From positions 496,001 to 560,000 of the forward strand of contig CAYOLV010000001.1 of assembly GCA_964404895.1 (NCBI GenBank): DNA of 64,000 nt, given 5' to 3'. Source of the stretch: JBGSUZ01 sp964404895 (lineage in GTDB: Bacteria > Bacillota > Clostridia > Peptostreptococcales > Acidaminobacteraceae). The notes beneath the pieces were generated by a model that was given only the letters and a program-made list of their open reading frames with translations, was not told the origin of the DNA and did no database searches. Shown here piece by piece: positions 1-9,732 of this stretch (within the stretch, counting starts at the first letter, position 1; each line of letters opens with the position of its first letter). The translations under genes and the position numbers were made by a program.

Positions 1-1
1 T

Positions 2-1051
2 TTGGGGCACAAGCGAGTTTTGCTGGTTGAAGATAATCCAATCAATCGAGAAGTGGCCACGCAGTTGTTAGAGTTTATTGATCTGGAAATACTGACGGCA
101 GAGAATGGCAAGATAGCCTTTGAAATGGCAAAAAATAACGAGTTTGACTTAGTCCTCATGGACGTTCAAATGCCTATTATGGACGGTATTGAAGCGACAC
201 AGCTTATAAGAAGTTTGGAAAATTGGAAGGCAACGCCAATCATTGCCATGACAGCTCATGCTTTTGAAGAGGATATTGAAAATTGTCTTATAGCTGGAAT
301 GAACGATCATATCTCTAAACCTGTAGAACCACAAAAATTGTATGCGACTTTGTATAAGTGGTTGTCGGTGGGGAATCAGGACGGTGAAATAGAGTTTTCT
401 ATTAAACCCGTTGTCAATGCAACAGAGCAAGATGATGGAGAAGTGTTTATACTGCAAAGTATTGAAGGGCTGGACGTGGCTTCCGGACTTTTGACCATGA
501 ATGGCAATGTTAAAAGTTACTTCAATTTATTAGGGCAGTTTGTTGAAAATCACGGCTCTGACACCAATGTTTTCAGTACTTTGTTGGCTGAAAAGGATTT
601 GGATTCTTTGGGTAAAAAGGCCCATGCACTGAAAGGTGTCTCGGCGACATTGGGGGCAGTAAAAATTCAAAGATTGGCAAAAGATCTTGAATTTGGTGCA
701 AAACAAAACCTTGTTCTAGAAGAACTGGAAAAAATCAATGTGGCGTTGACACAAGAGTTGAGTGGATTTATAAAGGATTATCAAAGAGTTTCTGAGATAC
801 TTAAACCAGAACGTTATCAAATGAAATTAGGGACTATCAATATTGGGCAAATGAATGAGTTGTTGAGTAAACTGGAGACTCTGCTTGGTGAATTTGATAC
901 CTCTGTCAATGATTTGATAGAAGAGACGGGCGGTTATTTAATAGAGATGTTCGGCGATGAGGCGAGGTTGCTCTGTAATCAAATTAACGAGTTTGAGTAC
1001 GCCAATGCTCAGAATACCCTTCGGTTGCTCATGAATTTGAAAAACGCATAA
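2..1051 (+). CDS. C-terminal part of a hybrid sensor histidine kinase (REC-HPt), 5' partial
   Basis: The reading frame is already open at the left edge, so this is probably the tail of a larger hybrid kinase whose sensor and kinase domains lie outside the window; the TTG at position 2 is unlikely to be a true start. Visible residues 4-120 form a receiver domain with the acidic pocket (E10, D11), phospho-acceptor D54 in LVLMDVQMP and the conserved lysine of SKP. Residues about 165-260 form an HPt domain with the phospho-histidine H208 in AHALKG. REC-HPt tails pass phosphate on to a separate response regulator in multistep phosphorelays. No such partner is visible downstream. A terminator follows the stop. 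Confidence 0.85.
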   Translation: MGHKRVLLVEDNPINREVATQLLEFIDLEILTAENGKIAFEMAKNNEFDLVLMDVQMPIMDGIEATQLIRSLENWKATPIIAMTAHAFEEDIENCLIAGMNDHISKPVEPQKLYATLYKWLSVGNQDGEIEFSIKPVVNATEQDDGEVFILQSIEGLDVASGLLTMNGNVKSYFNLLGQFVENHGSDTNVFSTLLAEKDLDSLGKKAHALKGVSATLGAVKIQRLAKDLEFGAKQNLVLEELEKINVALTQELSGFIKDYQRVSEILKPERYQMKLGTINIGQMNELLSKLETLLGEFDTSVNDLIEETGGYLIEMFGDEARLLCNQINEFEYANAQNTLRLLMNLKNA

Positions 1052-1063
1052 ATTTATCTCAAT

Positions 1064-1112
1064 AAAAAAGGCTTAAGTCTTTCTCATTTTGGTGAGAAAC
1101 TTAAGCCTTTTT
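1064..1112. terminator. bidirectional terminator hairpin
   Basis: A long hairpin, AAAAAGGCTTAAG on the left and CTTAAGCCTTTTT on the right with extra GAGAAA/TTTCTC pairing, sits between two converging genes. A and T tracts on both sides fit a terminator working in both directions. Confidence 0.85.
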
Positions 1113-1134
1113 AACATCTCATTATTATTCAAGA

Positions 1135-2814
1135 TTACTTTTTAGGTGGAATTGCTTTACTCATTTTCATCTCAATTTGTTTTCTGAACAACAACTTTAA
1201 AATTTGGTCACAGACATGAGGCTGAACGTCTAGGAAGGCAAAGTTGAACAAATAAGTTTTTCTCGTTTTATAATACTTGACCACTCTCAGATTCAGCAGT
1301 TCGTCCACTTCTAGTTCTCCAAGTTTTTCTTTTACAGCCAATCGAATAGTACCCAGAGGAGCCCCGGTGATTTCTTTAAAATGTTCGTTATTCACCTCTA
1401 GAATGACCGTATTTCCACCTAATTTGACATAAGAAACAGGGACAATGGCATTGTCTAAAATAAGGGTGGTATGACCACTCCAAGCCAGTGAAAAATATTT
1501 ATCTGAAGGCAGGTAGACAAAATTAGTTAAAAAGAATTTATCGTCTAAAACGCCATACACATCACACGAAAACTCAATGAACTCATTCTGTTTAAAGAAG
1601 CTTAGGGTACAGCGATGAATGTCCTTGATATAATAATGGCCAATATGTTCCTCTGCTTCATGAAGTAAGAACTTTCCTTTTTGCTTGCTGACGATTAAAT
1701 TGCCTGTGAAGGATTTAACGTCTCGGATATTTTTATGGAAGAAACTGATTGAGACGTAGGGAATAAAATCAACGTCATTAAGGGCTTCAGCAGGAATGAA
1801 TTTGTGTTCTTCCAAGATTCGAATCATTACTTTGGAAACATCAGGATCAAATAGCGTTCCACTATCTTTTGAAAGCTCATGAATGACATCGCTGAGAACC
1901 ATGGCAGGTCTGTAAGAACGTTGTGACAACATGGCGTCAACACTGTCGGCTACGCTGAGGATACGGCTGAGCAGGGAAATCTCTTCTTTTTTCAGTCCAC
2001 TTGGGTAGCCAGTGCCATCATAATTTTCATGATGGTGTTTTATAATATTAGGAATTTCCTTTAAAAAAGGAATGCCATAAAGAGAAGCCTCTGCAATTTG
2101 AGCACTCTTTACAGGGTGCTGTTTGATAATGTCAAACTCTTCTTCAGATAAGGTGCCAGGTTTATTGATAATTTCATCAGGTACGAGTAAAATACCCACA
2201 TCAAATATTAAAGCAGCAAAATATAAAGCATTTTGCTGTGTGGAGGAAAGCCGGAACTCATTGGACAATAGAATGCACCAGTTAGCTACATTGGTCATAT
2301 GATGGGGCAAATAGTGGGTCTTATTCAATAAGAGTTCAGTGTAGACATCAATCATTAAATACAGTTTCTCATAGGCGATTACCAAAGCCTGAATGTAGAA
2401 AAACATATATTCTATACTCAAAAATAAGTGCTTTTCCGTTTGGATCTGGGTCAGTGTTATTGGCTTTTTGGAAAATAGAATAAAATCAGCTACTTTTTGA
2501 GTAACTAAATTAGAAGGGGTGAAGAGGGTTAAATTCGTTAAATAATGGTCTTCGAATTCACTAAAAGAAACAAATAACTGGTCGGCCACTTTGTCCATGC
2601 TGGGAGTACCCAGCTGATGTATTAACATTGATTCGTCAAACCGAAAATGACCTCTAATCATGGCTTTTTTAGAAAAAGAAATTTCGGAGCAATCTTCATT
2701 GTAGACCAGTATAAGGGCACCATCAATGAGGGGGCGAAGTGTAGAATTTTCAAACAAACGCTCCAATTCACTCTCTATATTTATGAAGTTGCTTAATACA
2801 AATCCCTTATTCAT
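1135..2814 (-). CDS. HD-GYP domain protein with degenerate HD motif
   Basis: This 559-residue protein has an HD-GYP domain at about residues 170-345, the family that hydrolyses c-di-GMP. The GYP signature is intact (HHENYDGTGYP, H261-P271), as are the QHP histidine and the AD..DA motif. The HD pair itself reads F204-D205, and the following lysine of the canonical HDIGK is isoleucine, so one metal ligand and a catalytic residue are missing. The C-terminal about 200 residues look like PilZ-type beta structure, but that is only a resemblance. The ATG at 2814 was chosen because an AGG-type ribosome binding site (GAGG) lies 10 nt upstream; an upstream in-frame GTG has none. It is divergent from the EAL protein. 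Confidence 0.8.
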   Translation of the reverse strand: MNKGFVLSNFINIESELERLFENSTLRPLIDGALILVYNEDCSEISFSKKAMIRGHFRFDESMLIHQLGTPSMDKVADQLFVSFSEFEDHYLTNLTLFTPSNLVTQKVADFILFSKKPITLTQIQTEKHLFLSIEYMFFYIQALVIAYEKLYLMIDVYTELLLNKTHYLPHHMTNVANWCILLSNEFRLSSTQQNALYFAALIFDVGILLVPDEIINKPGTLSEEEFDIIKQHPVKSAQIAEASLYGIPFLKEIPNIIKHHHENYDGTGYPSGLKKEEISLLSRILSVADSVDAMLSQRSYRPAMVLSDVIHELSKDSGTLFDPDVSKVMIRILEEHKFIPAEALNDVDFIPYVSISFFHKNIRDVKSFTGNLIVSKQKGKFLLHEAEEHIGHYYIKDIHRCTLSFFKQNEFIEFSCDVYGVLDDKFFLTNFVYLPSDKYFSLAWSGHTTLILDNAIVPVSYVKLGGNTVILEVNNEHFKEITGAPLGTIRLAVKEKLGELEVDELLNLRVVKYYKTRKTYLFNFAFLDVQPHVCDQILKLLFRKQIEMKMSKAIPPKK

Positions 2815-3003
2815 AGGAACACAGCCTCGTTTATTGTGATTTGTAAAACTATTACCCGATTTATAGGGAAGGTACACAAAATTTGAGTATTTATTTCGAG
2901 TTCGTAGAATCTAAAAAATGGGAAATTGGTCTTTTAGAAAGTAGACAAGGGATTGTTTAGAAAAGTGGAAAATGGAGACAAATAGAATAAGGGGGGTGAC
3001 TAT

Positions 3004-5511
3004 ATGAAAATCAAGAAAATGATGCGTTCAATTTCGTTTCGAGTTTATATGGTCATGACAGTGATTATACTGTTTTCCCTATTGGTAACTGCTTACTTAA
3101 GCTATGAAAGCACGACTCGGGCACTCAATCAAAAAGGTGAAATTATTCTAAAGAATGCAGTAAATATTGTCTATGAGCAAATCCAAATCAGACAAATTGA
3201 AATCAACAGCGGTATGATTACTGAAAAAGAAGCTCAAGAAAAAATAAAGGCCTATCTACGGTCAGGCGAAAGTGTTGATCTTGGCGAAAATGGTTACTTT
3301 ATTATAACGGATACCCTTGGAAATATGTTGGTTCATCCTAGTTTAGAAGGTCAAAATACTTATGAACTGATGGATTATAGCAATCCGCCTTTTGCTTTCG
3401 TTCAGGACGAAATTCTAAAAGCCATGAACGGCGGAGGCTTTACTTATTACAAATGGCACTATAGAGATAACCAAAAAATCGGAGAAAAAATGACTTATGC
3501 CCGCTTTGAACCTAATTGGGGCTGGGTTGTTATGGCAAGCAGTTATATGAGCGACTATAACCAAGAGGCGTCTAATTTGCTTTTCAATATTTTGCCAGTG
3601 ATGTTTGTTCTCATGTTTTTGATTCTGCTTATTGGGACCCAATATATTCAAAAATGGTTATCACCCTTGTCACAATTGTTGATTGCCATGGAAAAGATTC
3701 AAAATGGAGACTACAGTATGCGAATCAAGGCTGTCCATTCTGATGAAATCGGACAGTTGACAGAAGGCTACAACGAAATGGCTCGTGAACTGGAGCAGAC
3801 ATATGCTTTTTTGATCACTAAACACGACGATATGGAAGCTTTACAAAGAGAATTGTACTATGAAAAAGAGCATTACAAACTGGTACTCTTGGCAACAGAT
3901 GAAATTTTTTGGGAGTATAAAGAGTCTCAGCACCAAGTGATTGTCAAACCTTCTGGAAATGTGTCAGAGGAAGAGGTTCTGACCGTTGAAGCCTTTATAC
4001 AAAGGTTCTCTTCTGAGGATCAACATGAAATCAGCACTTTCTTTAACCAAGCCTTTATGTTTGACAATCAAGTCCATCGATCTGTAGCCAGATATATTAA
4101 CAGAGAAGGTCAAATTAGGTGGCATCAGATTATCGGAGTGAGTTACTATATCGAAGATACTGATGAAATTGGGATCGCAGGCTCTCTCCACGATGTGCAC
4201 AATGAATATCTGCAAAGAGAACGGATAGAGTTTTACGCATTCCACGATGGTGAAACAGGTTTGTTTAATACGGAATACCTTCTAGAGCAAATCAATGGGG
4301 TGCAAAACAAAAAACAGTTTAACGCTCAAATCATTGTTGTGGGTATTTCCCAGTTCGAACGTTTGTCAAAAGTATACGGAGACAACGTTATGAGTATTAT
4401 TGGATTTGAATTTAGTGCTATTTTACAAGCAGAATTCAGCCAGATTTCTCAAATTTCTTTATTGAAGAACGGTCAATTTGGTATTCTCATTCAACCACCC
4501 CAAAAGGAAAAGGTTCTCGATTCAATGATGCATCAAATCAATCAAAGAGCCAGTCAAATCAGCCAGTATGGAAATTTAGAGATACCTTTTAAAATGTGTT
4601 ACGGAGGTGTCCTTATAGATGAGAAAAAGGATGAATCTGCTAGCCTTTTAAACAAGGCGGTGGTGGCTTTTGAACTCGCCGAAGAACAGCGACAATATGA
4701 TTCAATCTATTGGTTCAGCGATGAAATGGATCAGGAAAAACAGAGGAATGTTTTAATTGAACAAAAATTGAGAAAGGCTATTGTCAACAATCATTTTAGG
4801 CTGGTTTATCAGCCTCAAGTTTCAGGGCCAGAAGATCAACACCCCAAAAGATTTGAAGCTTTACTCAGATGGCATGACCCCGAATTGGGATTTATCAGAC
4901 CAGATGTTTTTATTCCAACTGCAGAAGCCATAGAATTTATTGGTGATATTGGGCGATTTGTTATAGAAAATGCCTGCCAGATGATTCAAACGGCAAAATT
5001 AGAGGGACACACCATTCACGTGGCTGTAAACGCTTCTTTCAAGGAACTGTTACAGGCAGATTATGTGCCTTATCTCATGACGTGTTGTGAAACTTATGAC
5101 GTCAATATTAATCAAATCCATGTAGAAATCACAGAGTCAGCTATTGCAGAGTATATTGACAGTGTGGAAGAAAATCTTAATGCATTGAAACAGGTGGGCT
5201 TTGAAATTCACATGGACGATTTTGGTACGGGTTACTCCTCGCTAAACCAATTGGGAAGGCTCCCTGTATCAGTGCTTAAAATTGATAAGAGTTTTGTGTG
5301 GGCGTTGACAGAGGAAGAAGGCATGAAATATCTCACTGAGTTGATCATTTCCGTTGCACATAAAATGGGTATGTATGTCATTGCCGAAGGCATTGAAACA
5401 CAAACCCATTATGAATTGCTTGATGATATGAAATGCGATTTATATCAAGGATACTATTTTTCAAAACCGATTGAGGCAGAAGCCCTTATGGATTACTTAA
5501 ATAGAGATTAA
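3004..5511 (+). CDS. Cache-HAMP-PAS-GGDEF-EAL c-di-GMP phosphodiesterase
   Basis: An 835-residue membrane signalling protein. In order: TM1 (about 12-34), an extracellular single Cache domain (about 35-180), TM2 (about 190-212), HAMP (to about 265), a PAS-like region (about 285-400), a GGDEF-like domain (about 405-560) and an EAL domain (about 585-830). The cyclase signature is degenerate, reading KNGQFG where GGDEF is expected, so synthesis is unlikely. The EAL domain keeps EALLRW, the N of VNAS, E of EITES, DDFGTGYSSL, K of LKIDKSF and AEGIE, so it should hydrolyse c-di-GMP. A GGGGGGTGA ribosome binding site precedes the ATG. The stop lies 2 nt from the stop of the convergent peptidase gene. 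Confidence 0.9.
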   Translation: MKIKKMMRSISFRVYMVMTVIILFSLLVTAYLSYESTTRALNQKGEIILKNAVNIVYEQIQIRQIEINSGMITEKEAQEKIKAYLRSGESVDLGENGYFIITDTLGNMLVHPSLEGQNTYELMDYSNPPFAFVQDEILKAMNGGGFTYYKWHYRDNQKIGEKMTYARFEPNWGWVVMASSYMSDYNQEASNLLFNILPVMFVLMFLILLIGTQYIQKWLSPLSQLLIAMEKIQNGDYSMRIKAVHSDEIGQLTEGYNEMARELEQTYAFLITKHDDMEALQRELYYEKEHYKLVLLATDEIFWEYKESQHQVIVKPSGNVSEEEVLTVEAFIQRFSSEDQHEISTFFNQAFMFDNQVHRSVARYINREGQIRWHQIIGVSYYIEDTDEIGIAGSLHDVHNEYLQRERIEFYAFHDGETGLFNTEYLLEQINGVQNKKQFNAQIIVVGISQFERLSKVYGDNVMSIIGFEFSAILQAEFSQISQISLLKNGQFGILIQPPQKEKVLDSMMHQINQRASQISQYGNLEIPFKMCYGGVLIDEKKDESASLLNKAVVAFELAEEQRQYDSIYWFSDEMDQEKQRNVLIEQKLRKAIVNNHFRLVYQPQVSGPEDQHPKRFEALLRWHDPELGFIRPDVFIPTAEAIEFIGDIGRFVIENACQMIQTAKLEGHTIHVAVNASFKELLQADYVPYLMTCCETYDVNINQIHVEITESAIAEYIDSVEENLNALKQVGFEIHMDDFGTGYSSLNQLGRLPVSVLKIDKSFVWALTEEEGMKYLTELIISVAHKMGMYVIAEGIETQTHYELLDDMKCDLYQGYYFSKPIEAEALMDYLNRD

Positions 5512-5518
5512 CTCTATT
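5500..5518. terminator. small hairpin spanning two convergent stop codons
   Basis: AATAGAG and CTCTATT form a 7-bp stem around a 5-nt loop. The stop codons of both convergent genes fall within it. It is short and AT-rich, so termination is only a weak possibility. Confidence 0.35.
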
Positions 5519-6809
5519 CCATAGGCAACGTTAAGATGAAGGCAATAGGGTCCTCATCGGAAGAGAGCAGGTAGTCTGGTGTCAAGCTTTTGTCGTTGGC
5601 GGTTACACCGGCAGGACGTGTAAATTTTTTATGGGAAACACCGCCTTGAAATTTTGTATAAGGCAGATTGTAATGCAGAACATCTCCATAAGCGGTAGGG
5701 GCGTTACTGCTAGGTTGACCTACTATTTTTCCAAGATTTCCGTCTTTGGTCAATGTTGCCAACATAGTAGCGGAGCTGAATGTTCTCTCGTTGGTAATAA
5801 CAAAGAGCTCTGTGTCAGAGTTGACCGCGGTATTTGGATTGTTGTCATAGACATTTGAGCCGCTACTCTTTGAATAGCCTCTTTGTTTACTCGCAAGAGG
5901 CGAATATCTAATCATACAACCATATGAACCGCCTCTTTTGCCAATGGCCTTTAACAGTTTTTCGCAGGCGTTGGAGTTGCCGCCGGGATTATTTCGAACA
6001 TCGATAATCACCCGTTTAGCACCTGATTTAACACCCTTTTCAAGGAAATCAACTGCAGCCTCTAGTTCTCGATTTTCTTCGCAAATGCCCATGTTAACCA
6101 ATAAAGTGTCTTCATTAATCTTTTTAGTGCTGACACTATTATTTTGCCAAGAATATTCATCTATATTTGTTAATTCAATTTCTAAGAGTTGGATTTGACC
6201 TTCTTTATCCGTAACTTCAATCATAACAGTATCGTCTACTATAGCGCCTGCATATTCAAGAATCTGGGTTCCCTTGGAATAGCCTTCATAATTGAGCAGG
6301 AGGGCAGAATCATTTTCTGCGGGAATCAGTTGATCTACGGTTTGAAGTACCCTTGCTATGGGAATGCCACCAATTGCGGTTACTTTCTGGTCTGTTTTTA
6401 ACTTGTTTTCGTCAACTAACCACAAAGCTCCAGCCTTATACTGCCAGTCAATATCCAGTTGTTTAGTGTTAGATAGTCCTATCCGAGTATGGCCGTCGTG
6501 GAGACTGGTTAGGTAAGTGCTTGCCAGTATTTTAAACTGGTCGAGGGTAAGGTCTTCTTTGGCGTGACTCAGGAACTCATTTTTCACGGCTTCGTAACCT
6601 TCTGGTTGTCCAAATAAAAAGGCAGGGTGAGTGGTTTCTATTAAATTCACTAAATAGAGGGCATCGTCTTGAATGGGATCCCCTGTGGAGGTAGATGTAG
6701 CAGCACCACTTCCAAGAATGCTTTTAACTAAAAATACAGAAATGCCAACCAGCAGAGCTAAAATGACAAAGAACAGAGCAATAGGCTTTAGCCGTTTATT
6801 AAACTTCAT
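5514..6809 (-). CDS. membrane-anchored S41 family peptidase
   Basis: A 431-residue protein with an N-terminal signal anchor (about residues 8-30) and an extracytoplasmic S41 (tail-specific protease/tricorn-like) domain in the C-terminal half. Family hallmarks visible are VIIDVRNNPGGN, then NERTFSSATMLA, which holds the likely nucleophile serine, then VGQPSS and a YGDV...NLPYT segment usual in the tricorn-core subfamily. The Lys of bacterial CtpA-type enzymes is not obvious. The ATG at 6809 is preceded by GGAGG with correct spacing; an upstream TTG overlaps that ribosome binding site and was rejected. It is probably a monocistronic exported protease of unknown substrate. Confidence 0.85.
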   Translation of the reverse strand: MKFNKRLKPIALFFVILALLVGISVFLVKSILGSGAATSTSTGDPIQDDALYLVNLIETTHPAFLFGQPEGYEAVKNEFLSHAKEDLTLDQFKILASTYLTSLHDGHTRIGLSNTKQLDIDWQYKAGALWLVDENKLKTDQKVTAIGGIPIARVLQTVDQLIPAENDSALLLNYEGYSKGTQILEYAGAIVDDTVMIEVTDKEGQIQLLEIELTNIDEYSWQNNSVSTKKINEDTLLVNMGICEENRELEAAVDFLEKGVKSGAKRVIIDVRNNPGGNSNACEKLLKAIGKRGGSYGCMIRYSPLASKQRGYSKSSGSNVYDNNPNTAVNSDTELFVITNERTFSSATMLATLTKDGNLGKIVGQPSSNAPTAYGDVLHYNLPYTKFQGGVSHKKFTRPAGVTANDKSLTPDYLLSSDEDPIAFILTLPME

Positions 6810-6911
6810 TTTGTCAACCTCCAAGCAGTAGTGTTAAATACCCGTAAAATATATTTTATACATATATCTGAGTATAATGCAATCGGAGGTTGTTTTCAAC
6901 AAATTTCCAAA

Positions 6912-7748
6912 TTAGGTATGAATTTTTTGATATTGTTTTGGGGTCAGCCCATAGGCATCTTTGAATAGGCGAATAAAATGAGAGGGGTTTTCATAACCCA
7001 AATCTAAGGCAGCATCGGTGACATTTTGTGTTTTGAGAAGCTCGGCAGCTTGTGTCATTTTTAGCTGATGCAGGTACTTTTGAGGACTAATCCCCATCTG
7101 TTTTTTAAAAGCGTGGCTAAAATTAGATTCGCTCATTTGAAGCTTTTTAGCCACGGTGTGGATGGCAATGGGCTCGTTCAAATGAAGAGACATATAGTCG
7201 ATGGCCCGCTGCATAGGGTTTCCAGAACTATTGAGAATTTGGTCACCAATGGGTTTTATATTTAGAAGGTGATAAACCAGCTTTTGTGCGTAGAGATCTA
7301 ACAGAAAAGGTTCTGTATGTTCCTTCTGAATAGTCATGGCTGTCATTTGATGAATGGCGTCTGAAATTTGAAGGTCATTTTTTTGGAGAAAGACCTCTTG
7401 AAGGGCACGCTGATTAAAGTGAGGCGAAACATCTGCTTGAGACTGGCGAATGACCTTGTCAAATAAGGCGTCGTTTAGTTCAAAGACTAAGGCGCGAGTT
7501 GGCTGATGAATATCCATCTGTACCTCTGTATGTGCTGGCAACAGCAGAAAGTTGTTTTTATCATAGGTGAAAGCCTTGTTGCCAATGGCAATGTGCTTTT
7601 CACCGCTTAAAATGGTACAAAACCTTGTATAGGCATGGGACTGATAAGTACCGCTGAAATTCTTTGGCAGGTCATAGTAGAGAATCCGAAGAAAATCTGT
7701 TTCGATACCGTCTAGACGCTCTAATTCATGGTCAAATGTATTCAGCAT
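6912..7748 (-). CDS. AraC family transcriptional regulator
   Basis: A 278-residue regulator with an N-terminal cupin-like ligand domain (about residues 15-140) and a C-terminal AraC double helix-turn-helix (about 180-276), including the conserved LGYENPSHFIRLFKDAYGLTPKQY segment. The ATG at 7748 has AAGGAG upstream. The gene is divergent from the iron alcohol dehydrogenase gene. That layout matches the YqhC/YqhD pairing known in enterobacteria, where the AraC-type protein senses aldehydes and activates the dehydrogenase. Control of the neighbouring gene is therefore a reasonable inference, but no binding site was identified. Confidence 0.88.
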   Translation of the reverse strand: MLNTFDHELERLDGIETDFLRILYYDLPKNFSGTYQSHAYTRFCTILSGEKHIAIGNKAFTYDKNNFLLLPAHTEVQMDIHQPTRALVFELNDALFDKVIRQSQADVSPHFNQRALQEVFLQKNDLQISDAIHQMTAMTIQKEHTEPFLLDLYAQKLVYHLLNIKPIGDQILNSSGNPMQRAIDYMSLHLNEPIAIHTVAKKLQMSESNFSHAFKKQMGISPQKYLHQLKMTQAAELLKTQNVTDAALDLGYENPSHFIRLFKDAYGLTPKQYQKIHT

Positions 7749-8002
7749 GGGCACAGTCTCCTTTCGGTAAAAATGGTTAAAGTGTGTTAAAAAAAATACA
7801 ATATAATTCAAAAATGAGCTATTTTTTTAAAAACAAGGTAGTTTTAAAAATTTAGAATCGGTACAATAACTCATGTAATAATCATATTTTAGAACGGTTA
7901 CGAAGTCAATCGTTTAAGCAAAAAGACCTTATAAAGATAACGAAAATTTTAACAAACAAAAGTCATAATCCAGCTGAAAATTAATTTTAGGAGGAAAAAC
8001 AC
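7749..8002. promoter_or_regulatory. divergent promoter region between AraC regulator and Fe-ADH
   Basis: These 254 AT-rich bases lie between two divergent start codons and must hold both promoters. An AGGAGG precedes the dehydrogenase ATG. No clear repeat or operator could be assigned. Confidence 0.5.
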
Positions 8003-9160
8003 ATGAGTTTGCAAGGATTTAGAGTTCCAAAGGACATCATTTTTGGAGAAGGTGCTTTAAGCCATTTATCTACGTTAGAAGGAAGCAGAGCTACTTTAGT
8101 AACTGGGGGCAGTTCAATGCTTCGTTCAGGCTTCCTAGACGAAGCCAAGAAACAATTAGAAAAAGCAGGTATGACAGTTTCCATTGTCGACGGCGTTGAA
8201 CCTAATCCATCTATTGAGACCGTCATTCGAGGCGGTAAGGAAATGGAAGCTTTTAATCCAGATTGGATCATCGCCATTGGCGGCGGTTCTGCATTAGATG
8301 CGGCAAAAATCATGTGGGTTTACTATGAATACCCAAATACAAAATTTGAAGATTTAGTAGCGGGTAAGTTCCCGAAACTTAGAACAAAAGCTAAATTTAT
8401 AGCAGTACCTTCTACAAGTGGAACTGCATCAGAAATTACTGCATTTTCAGTTATTACAGATACAGCAAATCATATCAAATATCCATTGGTTTCTTACGAA
8501 ATGACACCAGACATCGCTCTTTTAGATGCCAATATTCCTGCAAAAATGCCACCACACATTACAGCTAACACAGGGATGGACGTTATGGCACATGCAGTAG
8601 AGGCGTATACTTCTACGGCTGCAACTTGTTATACAGATCCGCTTGCCTATGAAGCTATCCGATTAGTCTTCAATCAATTGCCAACCGCTTATACTAAAGG
8701 GTCAGACATTAAGGCGAGAGAAGATATGCACAATGCGTCTGCTCTTGCAGGCATGGCATTTACCAATTCTTCCCTTGGTCTTGTTCACAGCTTGGCACAT
8801 AAAATTGGTGGCGAATTCGGCATCACTCACGGTCTTGCCAATGCTATTTTGATGCCTTACATTGTAGACTACAACCGTAAAGGGACAGATAAAATTACAA
8901 AATTAGAAAAGGATCTCGGTATCGAAAATTTGACAGATGCCCTCAAAGCATTGAGCTCAAAAGTAGATATTCCACATACCCTTCAAGAAGTTACTGAAGT
9001 GGAAATCACTGAGGCTAAATTCTTAGAAGTGATAGATCGCATGAGCAAAAATGCTTTTGAAGATCCATGTACCTTAACAAACCCTAGAAACTCTTCCCCA
9101 GAAGATGTTAGAAAGATTTACGAATGTGCTTTCTATGGCAAATCTGCTTTAGAAATATAA
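8003..9160 (+). CDS. iron-containing alcohol dehydrogenase
   Basis: A 385-residue group III (Fe-type) alcohol dehydrogenase, close to the usual 380-390 residues. The nucleotide-binding GGGSALDAAK is at about residues 92-101. The metal site is readable as the aspartate of the TPDIALLDA region, the histidine of GMDVMAHAVEAY and the two histidines of GLVHSLAHKIGG and ITHGLANA. It probably interconverts aldehydes or ketones and alcohols with NAD(P)H in the cytoplasm, as in fermentative butanol/ethanol dehydrogenases; the exact substrate cannot be read from sequence. TTTTAGGAGG precedes the ATG, and a strong terminator follows. Confidence 0.93.
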   Translation: MSLQGFRVPKDIIFGEGALSHLSTLEGSRATLVTGGSSMLRSGFLDEAKKQLEKAGMTVSIVDGVEPNPSIETVIRGGKEMEAFNPDWIIAIGGGSALDAAKIMWVYYEYPNTKFEDLVAGKFPKLRTKAKFIAVPSTSGTASEITAFSVITDTANHIKYPLVSYEMTPDIALLDANIPAKMPPHITANTGMDVMAHAVEAYTSTAATCYTDPLAYEAIRLVFNQLPTAYTKGSDIKAREDMHNASALAGMAFTNSSLGLVHSLAHKIGGEFGITHGLANAILMPYIVDYNRKGTDKITKLEKDLGIENLTDALKALSSKVDIPHTLQEVTEVEITEAKFLEVIDRMSKNAFEDPCTLTNPRNSSPEDVRKIYECAFYGKSALEI

Positions 9161-9228
9161 ATGCCTCATCTCTTCGGTCGTTTTGTCCCCACAACCAAAC
9201 GATCTCAATAAGTTCCATTTAACAGTTT

Positions 9229-9276
9229 CAAAAAACAAAAAAACGCTTATACCAGTTAGCGTTTTTTTGTTTTTTG
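9229..9276. terminator. strong terminator after Fe-ADH
   Basis: A long stem with left arm CAAAAAACAAAAAAACGCT and right arm AGCGTTTTTTTGTTTTTTG, separated by a short loop. It lies between convergent genes and can act in both directions. Confidence 0.85.
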
Positions 9277-9326
9277 AATCTTATTAGGTAATATGTGCTG
9301 TAGCTGAACAGATTCAGTCAGAAAGT

Positions 9327-9692
9327 TTATTCAATTGTTGAGTTTTGAGTTATTTCAGCCTTGACGGGTTCTTCCAAAGTGGCAGTTAAGGTTCCTTTTT
9401 CTTCAGGAGTTTCCAATTTTGGAAGCTGGTTCTTGAGACTTTCGATTTCTTTCAGTTGAGTCTGGATGGTCTTTTCAAGACCTTTCATCTTAAGAATCTG
9501 AGACATGTGTTTTACTGTTCCCAAGAGGGCGACTATCAAAGCACCGATGGCGGCTGATCCGAAGATAATCACTGCGAGAGATAGGCGGACGTTAATGAAT
9601 AGAAAGTTCACATCCACTGACTTGGCGTTGACTACCGCGAATAAGGTGACTAAAACTGCAAAAAACAGGGCACTGACGAAACGAAATTGCAT
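9327..9692 (-). CDS. LapA/DUF1049 family membrane protein
   Basis: A 121-residue protein with two transmembrane segments (about 5-24 and 37-62) linked by VNAKSVDVNFLFINVRLSLA, which fits the LapA (DUF1049) pattern of NA..V.VNFLF. The remaining cytoplasmic tail is predicted coiled coil, then acidic and disordered. In E. coli, LapA acts in envelope assembly regulation; the Firmicute members are not characterised. AAGGAGG lies upstream of the ATG. It is followed in the same orientation by nothing before the ADH terminator, and it sits downstream of the unknown gene at 9733. Confidence 0.8.
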   Translation of the reverse strand: MQFRFVSALFFAVLVTLFAVVNAKSVDVNFLFINVRLSLAVIIFGSAAIGALIVALLGTVKHMSQILKMKGLEKTIQTQLKEIESLKNQLPKLETPEEKGTLTATLEEPVKAEITQNSTIE

Positions 9693-9732
9693 GAAAAAAC
9701 CTCCTTGTGAACAGATGAATGAATAAAATAGA

